A stretch of 64,000 nt of DNA from NCBI RefSeq assembly GCF_000316665.1, contig NC_019678.1, positions 6,014,001 through 6,078,000 of the forward strand. Direction: 5' to 3'. The notes beneath the pieces are model-generated. The model saw only the letters and a program-made list of their open reading frames with translations, searched no databases and had not been told where the DNA came from. Positions 44,717-53,477 of this stretch are shown here, in pieces (within the stretch, counting starts at the first letter, position 1; every line of letters starts with the position of its first letter). The position numbers were made by a program, and so were the translations under genes. The stretch comes from Rivularia sp. PCC 7116 (lineage in GTDB: Bacteria > Cyanobacteriota > Cyanobacteriia > Cyanobacteriales > Nostocaceae).

Positions 44717-47700
44717 TTTAACATTTGTTTTGAGATATTTGTGACAAGCCTCAAGTCTTTGCAATTCTTCAGGATTAGTAACAAAATAATCTTGAAGCCA
44801 AATACAACCATCCTTAATTAGTTGCTCTAAACTAACTACAGACCACAAACGAGCAGTACCATCACGGGAACCAGTTACAATTTGTTTACCATCGGGACTA
44901 AATGCAATACTGTGTACTTGGTCACCATGCCCTACCAATTCTTGTAAAAGAAAATTACTGTCTTTATCCCAAAAGCGAACGGTGCCATCATAATAAGCAA
45001 CTGCAATTAATTCTCTGTTAGTAGGGCTAAAAGCAATATCTTTGATGCCATATTGATACACTTCTAATGCTTTGATAAATTTACCATTTTTATTCCACAA
45101 ACGGATATTACCATCGCGAGAAGCGGTAGCGATGTAGTTTCCATCACGATTAAATGCGACACTTTCTATCCAGTCTTTATGTCCTTCTAATATTTTAATT
45201 AGCTTGCCATTTTTATCCCACAAACGAGCAGTACCATCGCGAGAACCAGTTACAAATTGTTTACCATTAGGACTAAACGCGACACTTTCTACCCAGTCTG
45301 TATGTTTTTTTATTTTTTTGAGGAGATTAGCATTTTTATCCCATAAATGAACATTATCATCCCTAGAACCAGTTACAATTCTTTTTCCATCAGGACTAAA
45401 TGCAATGCTCAAAACTGGGTCATCATGACCATTTAATACTTCAATAAGTTTGCCTTTTGAATCCCATAAATGAACTTTACTGTCACTTGAACCAGTAGCA
45501 ATTTGATTTCCATTGGGACTAAAAGCAATGGTGTAAACTGACGTTTTATTTGCAATTTGCCATCCCCTAATCCACTCGCCATTTTTATTCCATAAGTTTA
45601 TTTTACCATTACCAGAACCAGTAGCAATTTGACTTCCATTGGGACTAAAAGCAACAGTAAATATTTGACTGTCAACCTTTTGGAACATGTTTGACTTCTT
45701 TTTAGATAATTTCCATATTCTTGCAGTTGTGTCATGTGACGCACTAATAATATGTTGATTATCGGGTGTAAAGACAACACCATATACCCATTTTGTATGT
45801 CCTCTTAATACTTCTTTAATAGCGTATAAGTTCTGATTCTCATCTTTTTTCCATAAACGAACTGTATTATCACGTGAAGCCGTAGCAACGTACTGACCAT
45901 TGTGACTGAATACAACACCATTAACAACACTAGTATGTTCTCTCAATACTTGAACTAAATTATCTTGTAATTTCTGATTTGGATTCCATTCCCATAAGCG
46001 AACAGTATTATCCTTGGATGCAGTTGCAATTAATTGACCATCTTTACGAAAATCTGCGCTTTTAACTTCCTCTTCATGACCAATTAATGTTTGGGTAAGC
46101 TTACCTTGTTCATTGAATAATTGCACAATACCTTGCTCTGAAGTTGTGACAATTACTAATCCATGAATAGTAAAAACAGCATCAATTACTTTGAATTGTT
46201 GGTCTTTTTTCTGTTGAAATGCTAGTGATGCAATTTTTTCATAGTTCTGTGAGTGCCAGAAAGTAATTTTATAGGTTGATTTATAGTCGTATTTCTTGTC
46301 AAATGAGACAGTAACAATGCGTTTACCATCAGGACTAAAAATAGCTCTGCTTACTTTATAATTTTTATCGTGTTTGAGTATAGCAATTTCATTACCAGAT
46401 AAGTCCCATACTTTTGCAGTTGTATCAGCAGAAGCTGTGACAATGTATTTGCTATCAGAACTAAAATTAGCTCTGAATACTACACCTTCTTTTTCTTTAT
46501 GTGGAAGTGGAGCTAATTGTTTACCATTCCTATCCCATAACTGAGCAGTAGTATCAGTAGAAGCAGTAACAATATATTTACCATTAGGACTAACACTTAC
46601 GCTATTGACTTGTCCTTTGTTTTCTTCATGTTTGAATTGATTGCGTTCTTGAATATTATCTAATATGGATTGTAAGGCTAAAATAGGACTACTAACTGGA
46701 TAATTTTCAACGGAGTGACTATTGTTCACAAGTTTTTGTAATTTATCCCCAAGTTTTATGGCAGATTTCAAAGCTTCTATTTGTTGATAACTAGACAACT
46801 GTAAAGCGACATTTCCTGAAAATTGTATATTACTGATAGCAAGAATTTTTTTTCTATTTTTTTCTGCTGAGTTAGCAAATAAACCAGCAGTCATTATAGC
46901 AAACAACAAAAAAATTGCTCCAATTCTAATACGTCGATTTGCTTGTTTATTTGCTTGCAGTAAAACTTCCTTAGCATTTTTTTCTGCTTCTTTTTGATTT
47001 TGGTATTTTTGACTTGCATTTAAAAATTGATAATCAACAAAGTTGAGTTTTTTATTGCTTGACCAGTTGATAGCATCCTGCAACGCTTTTCCTTGTAATA
47101 ACCGGGATTCATCCTTATAACCTGATGCTAGCCATCTATTAAAAGATTCCGAATAAGGTCTTAGAGTGGCTAATTGTTTATCAACCCAACTCAAGTTAAA
47201 AATAGATTTATAAATGCGGTTATAAATTTTCAAACTACCATTCTGTTTAATTACTAATCCCGATAAACATAATTCGACTTGTTCGGGACTTTGATTTGTT
47301 GCAACTTCACCATTTTGTAAAATACTTTGATAAATGCCTAATAACCTGCTAGCAGAGCGCTCATCTTTCAAAATTCTGTCTCTAATTGTCCTCAAATGCT
47401 CTGGCTCATCCTGGTACTCCCAATTATAAATAATTTGATTGTGGATAATTGTTGACACTCTTCCTTCTAGCAAAATTCTAGTATTATCAGAAATATGATT
47501 GACTATTAAATTACATAATTTTTGTGTTAAAAAGGGTTGACCATTTGTCCAGTACCATATCTGTTCTAATACTGCTTTTGGATTTTCTACCTTTTCTAAA
47601 AATCCTTGAATTAATGATGAAGAAGTAATTTCTTCTAAACTAAAAGGAGTCAATTCAATTGCTTGACCGATATTAAATGGTGTACGTTTTATATCAGCAA

Positions 47701-48259
47701 TCAAATCTCCAGGTGTTGCCACTCCTAGCAAACAAAATGTGAGACGATTGTAAATAGGATTATCTGCACGTAGGTTATAGCAGCCGCGAATAAAAGCGAA
47801 AAAATCATCGCAGGGAAATTTTAAACTTAGAATACTATCAATTTCATCGATAAAAATGACAATATTTTGATGTACTTGTTGTAGCAATACTTTTTCAATA
47901 AACTTGCTAAATATCCTGATAGGAGAAATATTTTTCTGCTCATCCCACCAAGCGTCCAAATCAAAATCTAAATCAGCTCTCTGTACCAAGTTATCAATTA
48001 TATCTGCATACCATTGTTCTGGAGTAGAAAAAGAAGTATTGAACAATGACAAATCTATAATAATACAAATTATTCCATCTTGTTGCAGTCTACGCATTAC
48101 TTGTACGCGCAAACTAGATTTACCCATTTTACGTGAATTCAATACATAACAAAATTTTCCTGCTTTGAGACTGTTATAAAGCTCATCGTCTGCTGGTCGT
48201 TTAATATAAGTAGAGGAATCTTCTGGTAAAGTCCCCGAAAATCTATATTCATAAGCCAT
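44714..48259 (-). CDS. AAA-like STAND ATPase with C-terminal WD40 repeats
   Basis: An 1181-residue protein. Residues about 8-350 are the AAA-like domain PF14516, with a Walker A-type loop NSRKMGKSS (41-49) and Walker B VIFIDEID (about 133-140). A winged-helix-like region follows, then one transmembrane segment (about 448-468; GAIFLLFAIMTAGLFA). From about 545 to 1150 there are roughly fourteen WD40 repeats (AFSPDGKRIVTGSRD type) that should form one or two propellers. Such proteins are NTP-driven switches with the propeller as ligand or partner sensor. It lies 46 bases downstream of a second PF14516 protein and is probably co-transcribed with it. Function unknown. Confidence 0.88.
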   Translation of the reverse strand: MAYEYRFSGTLPEDSSTYIKRPADDELYNSLKAGKFCYVLNSRKMGKSSLRVQVMRRLQQDGIICIIIDLSLFNTSFSTPEQWYADIIDNLVQRADLDFDLDAWWDEQKNISPIRIFSKFIEKVLLQQVHQNIVIFIDEIDSILSLKFPCDDFFAFIRGCYNLRADNPIYNRLTFCLLGVATPGDLIADIKRTPFNIGQAIELTPFSLEEITSSSLIQGFLEKVENPKAVLEQIWYWTNGQPFLTQKLCNLIVNHISDNTRILLEGRVSTIIHNQIIYNWEYQDEPEHLRTIRDRILKDERSASRLLGIYQSILQNGEVATNQSPEQVELCLSGLVIKQNGSLKIYNRIYKSIFNLSWVDKQLATLRPYSESFNRWLASGYKDESRLLQGKALQDAINWSSNKKLNFVDYQFLNASQKYQNQKEAEKNAKEVLLQANKQANRRIRIGAIFLLFAIMTAGLFANSAEKNRKKILAISNIQFSGNVALQLSSYQQIEALKSAIKLGDKLQKLVNNSHSVENYPVSSPILALQSILDNIQERNQFKHEENKGQVNSVSVSPNGKYIVTASTDTTAQLWDRNGKQLAPLPHKEKEGVVFRANFSSDSKYIVTASADTTAKVWDLSGNEIAILKHDKNYKVSRAIFSPDGKRIVTVSFDKKYDYKSTYKITFWHSQNYEKIASLAFQQKKDQQFKVIDAVFTIHGLVIVTTSEQGIVQLFNEQGKLTQTLIGHEEEVKSADFRKDGQLIATASKDNTVRLWEWNPNQKLQDNLVQVLREHTSVVNGVVFSHNGQYVATASRDNTVRLWKKDENQNLYAIKEVLRGHTKWVYGVVFTPDNQHIISASHDTTARIWKLSKKKSNMFQKVDSQIFTVAFSPNGSQIATGSGNGKINLWNKNGEWIRGWQIANKTSVYTIAFSPNGNQIATGSSDSKVHLWDSKGKLIEVLNGHDDPVLSIAFSPDGKRIVTGSRDDNVHLWDKNANLLKKIKKHTDWVESVAFSPNGKQFVTGSRDGTARLWDKNGKLIKILEGHKDWIESVAFNRDGNYIATASRDGNIRLWNKNGKFIKALEVYQYGIKDIAFSPTNRELIAVAYYDGTVRFWDKDSNFLLQELVGHGDQVHSIAFSPDGKQIVTGSRDGTARLWSVVSLEQLIKDGCIWLQDYFVTNPEELQRLEACHKYLKTNVK

Positions 48260-48305
48260 ACCTGAAATTTTTCTATTGTAGTGTTGATAAATAAACTTAA
48301 ATCTT

Positions 48306-49598
48306 TTAAGACAAAGTTAGACGACTGCTGAAATACTGACGATATAAATTACAGCGTGGTGTAACGCAATTTCCTTTTAGTTTTACCAATCCCATTTTGT
48401 GTAATTTAAACGCTAGTTCTGAAGCTATATCTACAGGTTGCGACGAGTTTACGCTTGTCAACAATGCATCTGCAAGTTCGGGATACTTTCTTAAAGTCTG
48501 CAAATGTTTTCCTAAATGATTTTGAAAAATTCCTTCATCAGTAGGAGCCGTTGCTAAAAGTTTTTCCAAAGTTAGATGTTGATATTTAATACAATCAAAA
48601 GCCCTACATATTAAAGCCGGATGTCCTCCCAGCATGGCTGTTAAATCTTCAACAGCAGATGCATCCCAATTTAGTCCGTATTGCTGTGCTAAATAAAGTA
48701 CTTCTTCTGGGGAAAATTCCACAAGATCAATAGGCAAACCTACGCCAGCTAAGGGGGAAGAGTTGATATCCATACCACCATATACTTCCGTAGAATGTAC
48801 GAGTACCAAGCGCATCTTTTTCCACAACTCGCCAATGCGATCGCTTTGTTTGCTTTGGTCGTTCCAAACTCGCAACAACTTACAAAAATCATTAAAAATT
48901 GCTGATTGCTCAAAGACTAAATCTAAATTATCTAATCCCAATACCAGCGGATTTTTAACTTCTTTTAATATATGTTTTTGAAAGTAACGATTACAGTTGC
49001 TGTTAATTCCGTATCTGGTTTTCCAATGCTCATCTAAACGGTCTTCTAGTTCAAATATATCAGTTAAATTAACGCAAAACCATTGTAAAAATTCTTGATA
49101 ATCGCTTAATACCAGACTATCTGCTTGCTGAAAATCTAATTTCCTTGCTTGATAACCCTCCTGTCTTGCGTTATCAAGAATTCTTTCCAGCAACAAGGTT
49201 TTACCCATCTGCTCTGGTGCTTTTATACGTATTAAAGCACCAGGTTTTTTAATTTCCCGATCGCACTGAGATTCGTAAGGTTCTCGCGTTACATAAAAAG
49301 GTGAAGACTCATTATTTTCAATGTCTAATTCTGTAACTTCTTCCCAATCCAATCCTAGTACCTGACAAAAAGCTTTGAAAGCATCTAACTTTATATATTC
49401 TTTTCCTTGCAAAAACCGTTTAAAAGTTGCACGAGACACTCCATCAGCATAAGGACCGAATTCTTCCCATTCAATTTCTGGTTGCAAGAGTATACTTGCA
49501 GCCACAAGCCATTGAGAATTTTCTATAGCCCATCCTTTCTTTTCTCTAGCCTTCTTAATCTTTGCTAATCCTTTTGGAGAAGCTTTCAGAGTAAGCAA
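48306..49598 (-). CDS. HTH plus AAA-like (PF14516) STAND ATPase
   Basis: A 430-residue protein. An N-terminal helical region with a helix-turn-helix-like part (about 48-95; GVSRATFKRFLQGKEYIKLD, FCQVLGLDWEEV) precedes an AAA-like domain. That domain has Walker A-type APEQMGKT (127-134) and Walker B PLVLGLDNLDLVF (about 217-229), and ends in winged-helix-like sequence. There is no sensor repeat domain of its own. The N-terminal module is common in front of NACHT and AAA domains in cyanobacteria and can bind DNA or recruit partners. It is upstream of and close to the WD40 member of the same ATPase family. Confidence 0.82.
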   Translation of the reverse strand: MLTLKASPKGLAKIKKAREKKGWAIENSQWLVAASILLQPEIEWEEFGPYADGVSRATFKRFLQGKEYIKLDAFKAFCQVLGLDWEEVTELDIENNESSPFYVTREPYESQCDREIKKPGALIRIKAPEQMGKTLLLERILDNARQEGYQARKLDFQQADSLVLSDYQEFLQWFCVNLTDIFELEDRLDEHWKTRYGINSNCNRYFQKHILKEVKNPLVLGLDNLDLVFEQSAIFNDFCKLLRVWNDQSKQSDRIGELWKKMRLVLVHSTEVYGGMDINSSPLAGVGLPIDLVEFSPEEVLYLAQQYGLNWDASAVEDLTAMLGGHPALICRAFDCIKYQHLTLEKLLATAPTDEGIFQNHLGKHLQTLRKYPELADALLTSVNSSQPVDIASELAFKLHKMGLVKLKGNCVTPRCNLYRQYFSSRLTLS

Positions 49599-49887
49599 TG
49601 TATACTTCCTTACTTTAATTAACTTATTTACTTAAAAAGTATAACCCGATAAATAATAATTTTTCATACCAGTTTTTGCTCAGTATTAGCTCATTATCAT
49701 TTATCAAACTATTTCTAGTGATTTTAAAAGTGAGCTAGTGCTGCATCTAGTTGATTCATAAAATATAAATCATCATAAAAATGTCAGCAAGTTAAACAAA
49801 CATGATTTTCTTTATATGACTCATGTTTTTATCAAATTGCTTGATGCGAAGAATATGTCTTCTTATTAATGTTTCGGAGTATCAATT

Positions 49888-50040
49888 ATGAAAATATCTC
49901 GCAAAGTTCGTAGAGAATTAATGTTAATCGCTTTTGATTTAGTTGATGGACAAGTAGATGACTTAGAAGCAATGTGCGAAATCCTAGAAGCTATTGCAGC
50001 AGCAGGAAGAAAAGAACTAGAAGCGAAAGCTAGTGCATAA
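49888..50040 (+). CDS. Small acidic-basic helical protein (50 aa), unknown
   Basis: A 50-residue frame starting MKISRKVRRELMLIAFDLVD and ending ELEAKASA. A CGGAG ribosome-binding site lies 7-8 bases before the ATG. The sequence is predicted all-helical and amphipathic. It precedes the cell-wall enzyme genes on the same strand by 200 bases. I do not recognise the family; the coding call rests on the ribosome-binding site and on clean, non-repetitive composition. Confidence 0.5.
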   Translation: MKISRKVRRELMLIAFDLVDGQVDDLEAMCEILEAIAAAGRKELEAKASA

Positions 50041-50246
50041 AAATTAAATTGGCTTTCCCTGTTGAAATTATCTCATATCAAATAATAACAACGGGAAAAG
50101 CAATTGAAATCTTTATGCTGTTGGCAATCGCAAATATACCTTTATGCCCCAACCCCCAATTTTAGGGGAGAAAGATACTTTAATGAAGTATCCGAAATTT
50201 GTGCGATTTAGGGGGCTAATTGTTAACTTAATCAAACTAAAAAACA

Positions 50247-51149
50247 ATGAAACTACAAGAATTCTACAGTCAAAAATTGGAATACGGTTTAGAAGCGATC
50301 GCAGCTGATAAAGAATTAGCCAAACATGTTCAAGAAGTTCTGATTTGGCACAAACTTCTAGCACCTCCAGCAGATGGTAAATTCGGTCCGATTTCTGCTT
50401 CAGCACTTCGAGAATTTCAAGAATTAACGAAGTCCGATGAATTGGGATTCCTAGGATTCGATACCGCTAAGAAATTAATTGAGACACCCCCCGGTGTTTT
50501 AATACAAGAACTAACTTTGAACAACGATTTGGCTAGCCGCATTGTCAAATACATGCTCTTCAAAGACTACCACGTTGATAGAAAAGTAGATGAATACAAC
50601 ATCATCTATATTGAAGGAATGAACCCAAACGGAACTCTTAATTCCGACAAACCTAATAGTTTCAACGATTTACGAGTAGTTATCCAAATTGTTGGTAGAA
50701 CTCCTAAAATTATCGGCATTTGGGAAGCAACTACCGAACCTGGTTTTCATTACACCTATAATCCCATGAATTCTAAGGGTGCAGCCAGAATTAAATTTGG
50801 ACAATACAAAGCATGGAGAGTAGGAAGACACGGTAATGCCGAACGTCATGAAGCTCTGATTCAGGTCTCTGATATTACTGTTCACAGGGACTTTAATCAA
50901 GACATGATTCGTACAGGTGACAAGCTAAATACAGGTCGTTTTGCCATCAATCAACACTACGGATATGACTATCCCCGTAACAATATTAGCTACGCCAGTG
51001 CTGGCTGTTTGGTAGGACGCACCCGTAAAGGTCACCGAGAATTCATGAGGCTGATTAAACAAGATTGGCGCTATCAAAACAACCCCAACTATAGGTTTAT
51101 GACAACTATTATTGCGGGAGATGATTTAGTCAAACAGTTCTCTGCTTAA
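50247..51149 (+). CDS. Peptidoglycan-binding, L,D-transpeptidase-like protein
   Basis: A 300-residue protein. Residues about 20-80 resemble a PG_binding_1 module (PADGKFGPISASALREFQ). The C-terminal part ends in a motif like the YkuD active site: H237 in INQHYGYD followed by S251-A-G-C254 in YASAGCLVGR. The spacing fits an L,D-transpeptidase-type Cys/His pair, though the rest of the fold is divergent. It could cross-link or cut peptide stems, or be a phage-type lysin component. There is no signal peptide. It precedes the amidase gene and is probably functionally linked to it. Confidence 0.65.
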   Translation: MKLQEFYSQKLEYGLEAIAADKELAKHVQEVLIWHKLLAPPADGKFGPISASALREFQELTKSDELGFLGFDTAKKLIETPPGVLIQELTLNNDLASRIVKYMLFKDYHVDRKVDEYNIIYIEGMNPNGTLNSDKPNSFNDLRVVIQIVGRTPKIIGIWEATTEPGFHYTYNPMNSKGAARIKFGQYKAWRVGRHGNAERHEALIQVSDITVHRDFNQDMIRTGDKLNTGRFAINQHYGYDYPRNNISYASAGCLVGRTRKGHREFMRLIKQDWRYQNNPNYRFMTTIIAGDDLVKQFSA

Positions 51150-51168
51150 TGTCTTGCATCTTTGAGAT

Positions 51169-51211
51169 AAACCGGGTGGATTACAAGTTAACAAACTAAA
51201 ACACCCGGTTT
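51169..51211. terminator. Hairpin downstream of the L,D-transpeptidase-like gene
   Basis: Arms AAACCGGGTG (51169-51178) and CACCCGGTTT (51202-51211), preceded by GAGAT and followed by CTC, so it is related to the GAGAAACCCGG hairpins at 17515 and 42114. It lies 20 bases past the stop codon. Confidence 0.55.
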
Positions 51212-51279
51212 CTCACAACCTTTGAAAATAATTACCCACTATCTTTTAATCAACTTTGTAACTTATTAAGGAATATCAA

Positions 51280-52308
51280 ATGTTTACTTGGAATGATTTT
51301 GTGCAAGCTTTAGCCTCTACAGAAATAGAATTTGAGCATCTCAAGGTAGCTCAATTAGCTCAAGCCATCTTAGAATCCGGCTGGGGTAAATCAGAACTAT
51401 TTAAGTTACACGCTAATCCATTTGGAATCAAGTATCGCCAAGAGATTCAAACTGCTTCGCCTGTTGAATATCAGGCTCACGACGGGACAGACATTTATTG
51501 TAAATTTGCGACATTCAAAGATGCAATAACTGGCTATTGGACTTTTATAGATAGACCAGTTTATTCTGGATGGCGTAATAATAGTGCAACTCCTGAAGAT
51601 TTTATTCGTTTTATTGCTTTTTCAGGTTATATTGACGGACCTTTTGATGGTACAGAAGCTTCAAGGTTGAGAAAAGAAAAATATATCAGCAAAGTTGTCA
51701 AATTAATTCCAGATGCTCAAAAGCTTTTAGCTCCGGGAAAACCAATCTGGAAGAAAAAAGGTGTGATGTTAGAAGTAGGACACGGTAAGAATCCTAAAGT
51801 CTGGGAACCTGGAGCAATTGGATTTAACGGGATAAGGGAATATGATTTGAATTTGCTCGCTGCTAAAGCTGCTAAAAATGCACTCGATCAAGCTGGAGTA
51901 CCTTGTGTTATTTCAGATTCTGGCAGAGATTTGTACGATATAGGTAAAACTGCTGCTGATTACGATGTCTTTTGTTCCATCCACCACAACAGTGCTAAAC
52001 GCGATACTCAAGGAGCAGAAGTCCTCGTGCATCATAACAAAGCAGATACACAAGACTTAGAACTAGCATCCTTAATGAGTGCAGAAATTGCTGACGAACT
52101 TGGAATTAGCGATCGCATTGCAAAAGGTAGAAATCCTCGTTCAAAATTGAAAGTATTGAGCGGTGCAAAAGATACTAATGTCAGAGTAGCCGTACTAGCA
52201 GAATTATATTTTATTCACGTATCAGTTCCTAATAACCAAGATTGGACTACTCGTGGAGGAGAAGCTATTGCTAGAGCAATTTTGAAATGGCTGAGTAAAA
52301 CATCGTAA
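51280..52308 (+). CDS. Bifunctional glucosaminidase / N-acetylmuramoyl-L-alanine amidase
   Basis: A 342-residue peptidoglycan hydrolase. Residues about 5-150 are a FlgJ/LYZ2-type glucosaminidase (VAQLAQAILESGWGKSEL with the catalytic Glu, then HANPFGIKY). Residues about 160-342 are a zinc Amidase_3: Zn ligands H168 (EVGHG), E187 (IREYDLN) and H235 (SIHHNS), and catalytic E308 (LAELYFI). Together they cleave glycan strands and remove stem peptides. There is no signal peptide, as in phage lysins or enzymes released by other routes. Neighbouring cell-wall genes support a role in wall remodelling or lysis. Confidence 0.88.
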   Translation: MFTWNDFVQALASTEIEFEHLKVAQLAQAILESGWGKSELFKLHANPFGIKYRQEIQTASPVEYQAHDGTDIYCKFATFKDAITGYWTFIDRPVYSGWRNNSATPEDFIRFIAFSGYIDGPFDGTEASRLRKEKYISKVVKLIPDAQKLLAPGKPIWKKKGVMLEVGHGKNPKVWEPGAIGFNGIREYDLNLLAAKAAKNALDQAGVPCVISDSGRDLYDIGKTAADYDVFCSIHHNSAKRDTQGAEVLVHHNKADTQDLELASLMSAEIADELGISDRIAKGRNPRSKLKVLSGAKDTNVRVAVLAELYFIHVSVPNNQDWTTRGGEAIARAILKWLSKTS

Positions 52309-52447
52309 TTAAATACCTCTTAACCTATGGAAGTGAGAGAAAGTATTATTTCCTTCCTCTCACCTCCAATACAAACAACAACCGATTCAGCTATTGAAGC
52401 CTAGAAACATAAATTAGGTGAAATTATTCATCAAGGAGTAAATAGTT

Positions 52448-53119
52448 ATGAATAAACAATTATTTTTAAACCTTAGCTTAAGTTTACTATTATTAGCTCC
52501 TCTACCTTCACCAGCTTTAGCCGAAGATATTAACATTAAAACCATTAAGCAAAAAACTTCTTATCAAAGCACAAATATAGAAGCAATAATAGTTAAATTT
52601 CCCAATGATATTGAATTTGATGTAGGAGGAAAAAAGAAACTACCTGTAGTTTTGCGTACTGTAGAACCAGTTCTTAATCATGTTGGGAAAGTAATAGTAC
52701 CAGCTAATAGCAGAGTTGAAGCTGTATTAGTTCCCGTAGATAAAGCAACAATAATTGTTGCCAAATCATTAATCATGAATGGAAAATCATATCCACTTCA
52801 TGCAGCTACTAGAAACAAAATTCCTGCCAATAAAATAACTAAAAAAAGTCGTATGGAACAAGCAAATACATATAGTAGTTCCGTCGCTCGCCTTTCTCCG
52901 GTATATAACAACTTAACTGGCAGCAGAGGAAGCCAACAAATAAATAAAAATGCTGTGATAATTCAAGGAGTAGGTGCAATAGTCGGATTTTTAAGTCCGC
53001 GTTCCATGCTTGCATCAATTATTCCTCAAAATAGCGAGCATATTCTTCATTTAGAAAAACCTCTCAGTCTAAACAGGGATAAAAATACATTTGTATTAGC
53101 ACCAACTGTAGATAAATAA
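52448..53119 (+). CDS. Exported protein of unknown function
   Basis: A 223-residue protein with a clear signal peptide (LFLNLSLSLLLLAPLPSPALA, cut after about residue 25). AAGGAG is well placed before the ATG. The mature part has a beta-rich segment (LNHVGKVIVPANSRVEAVLVP, ATIIVAKSLIMNGKSYPLHA) that faintly recalls the VirB10/TrbI-type outer domain. A C-terminal hydrophobic stretch AVIIQGVGAIVGFLSP follows. No family can be assigned. It lies in the run of cell-envelope genes and may be an envelope component. Confidence 0.65.
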   Translation: MNKQLFLNLSLSLLLLAPLPSPALAEDINIKTIKQKTSYQSTNIEAIIVKFPNDIEFDVGGKKKLPVVLRTVEPVLNHVGKVIVPANSRVEAVLVPVDKATIIVAKSLIMNGKSYPLHAATRNKIPANKITKKSRMEQANTYSSSVARLSPVYNNLTGSRGSQQINKNAVIIQGVGAIVGFLSPRSMLASIIPQNSEHILHLEKPLSLNRDKNTFVLAPTVDK

Positions 53120-53166
53120 ATGACTAAAGTCATTACCACAAACTTTTTTGAATAGCTAAAATAGTT

Positions 53167-53418
53167 ATGAAAGAAACCCACATCCAGAAAATGAATACTC
53201 AACCATCAGATAAATTATCTTCTATTAAAAGATTTGCAATCGGTATATTAATTGGACTTTTCATTGCTGCAATATCATGGCTTTGTTCAACTTATTTTCA
53301 TGTCAATATTCCCTTAATTCAAGGAATTATTGGCAGTTTATTATTATCAATCTCTTTCGGTATCCTCGCTACCTTCAGCGGAATAGATAAATTATTAAAT
53401 AATCTGCCGGAATTTTAA
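53167..53418 (+). CDS. Small two-helix membrane protein, unknown
   Basis: An 83-residue protein with two transmembrane helices (about residues 23-43 and 50-70; FAIGILIGLFIAAISWL, IIGSLLLSISFGILATF), joined by a short loop. No recognisable family. It starts 48 bases after the exported protein gene and 60 bases before the GHL10 gene, so it is likely part of the same transcript. The second Met (codon 9) could be the start. Confidence 0.6.
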   Translation: MKETHIQKMNTQPSDKLSSIKRFAIGILIGLFIAAISWLCSTYFHVNIPLIQGIIGSLLLSISFGILATFSGIDKLLNNLPEF

Positions 53419-53477
53419 TGTGGAACATTTCAGCTTTAATGTAAATCTTATCTAGGTGGTGTTTCCTTTGGCAGAAT

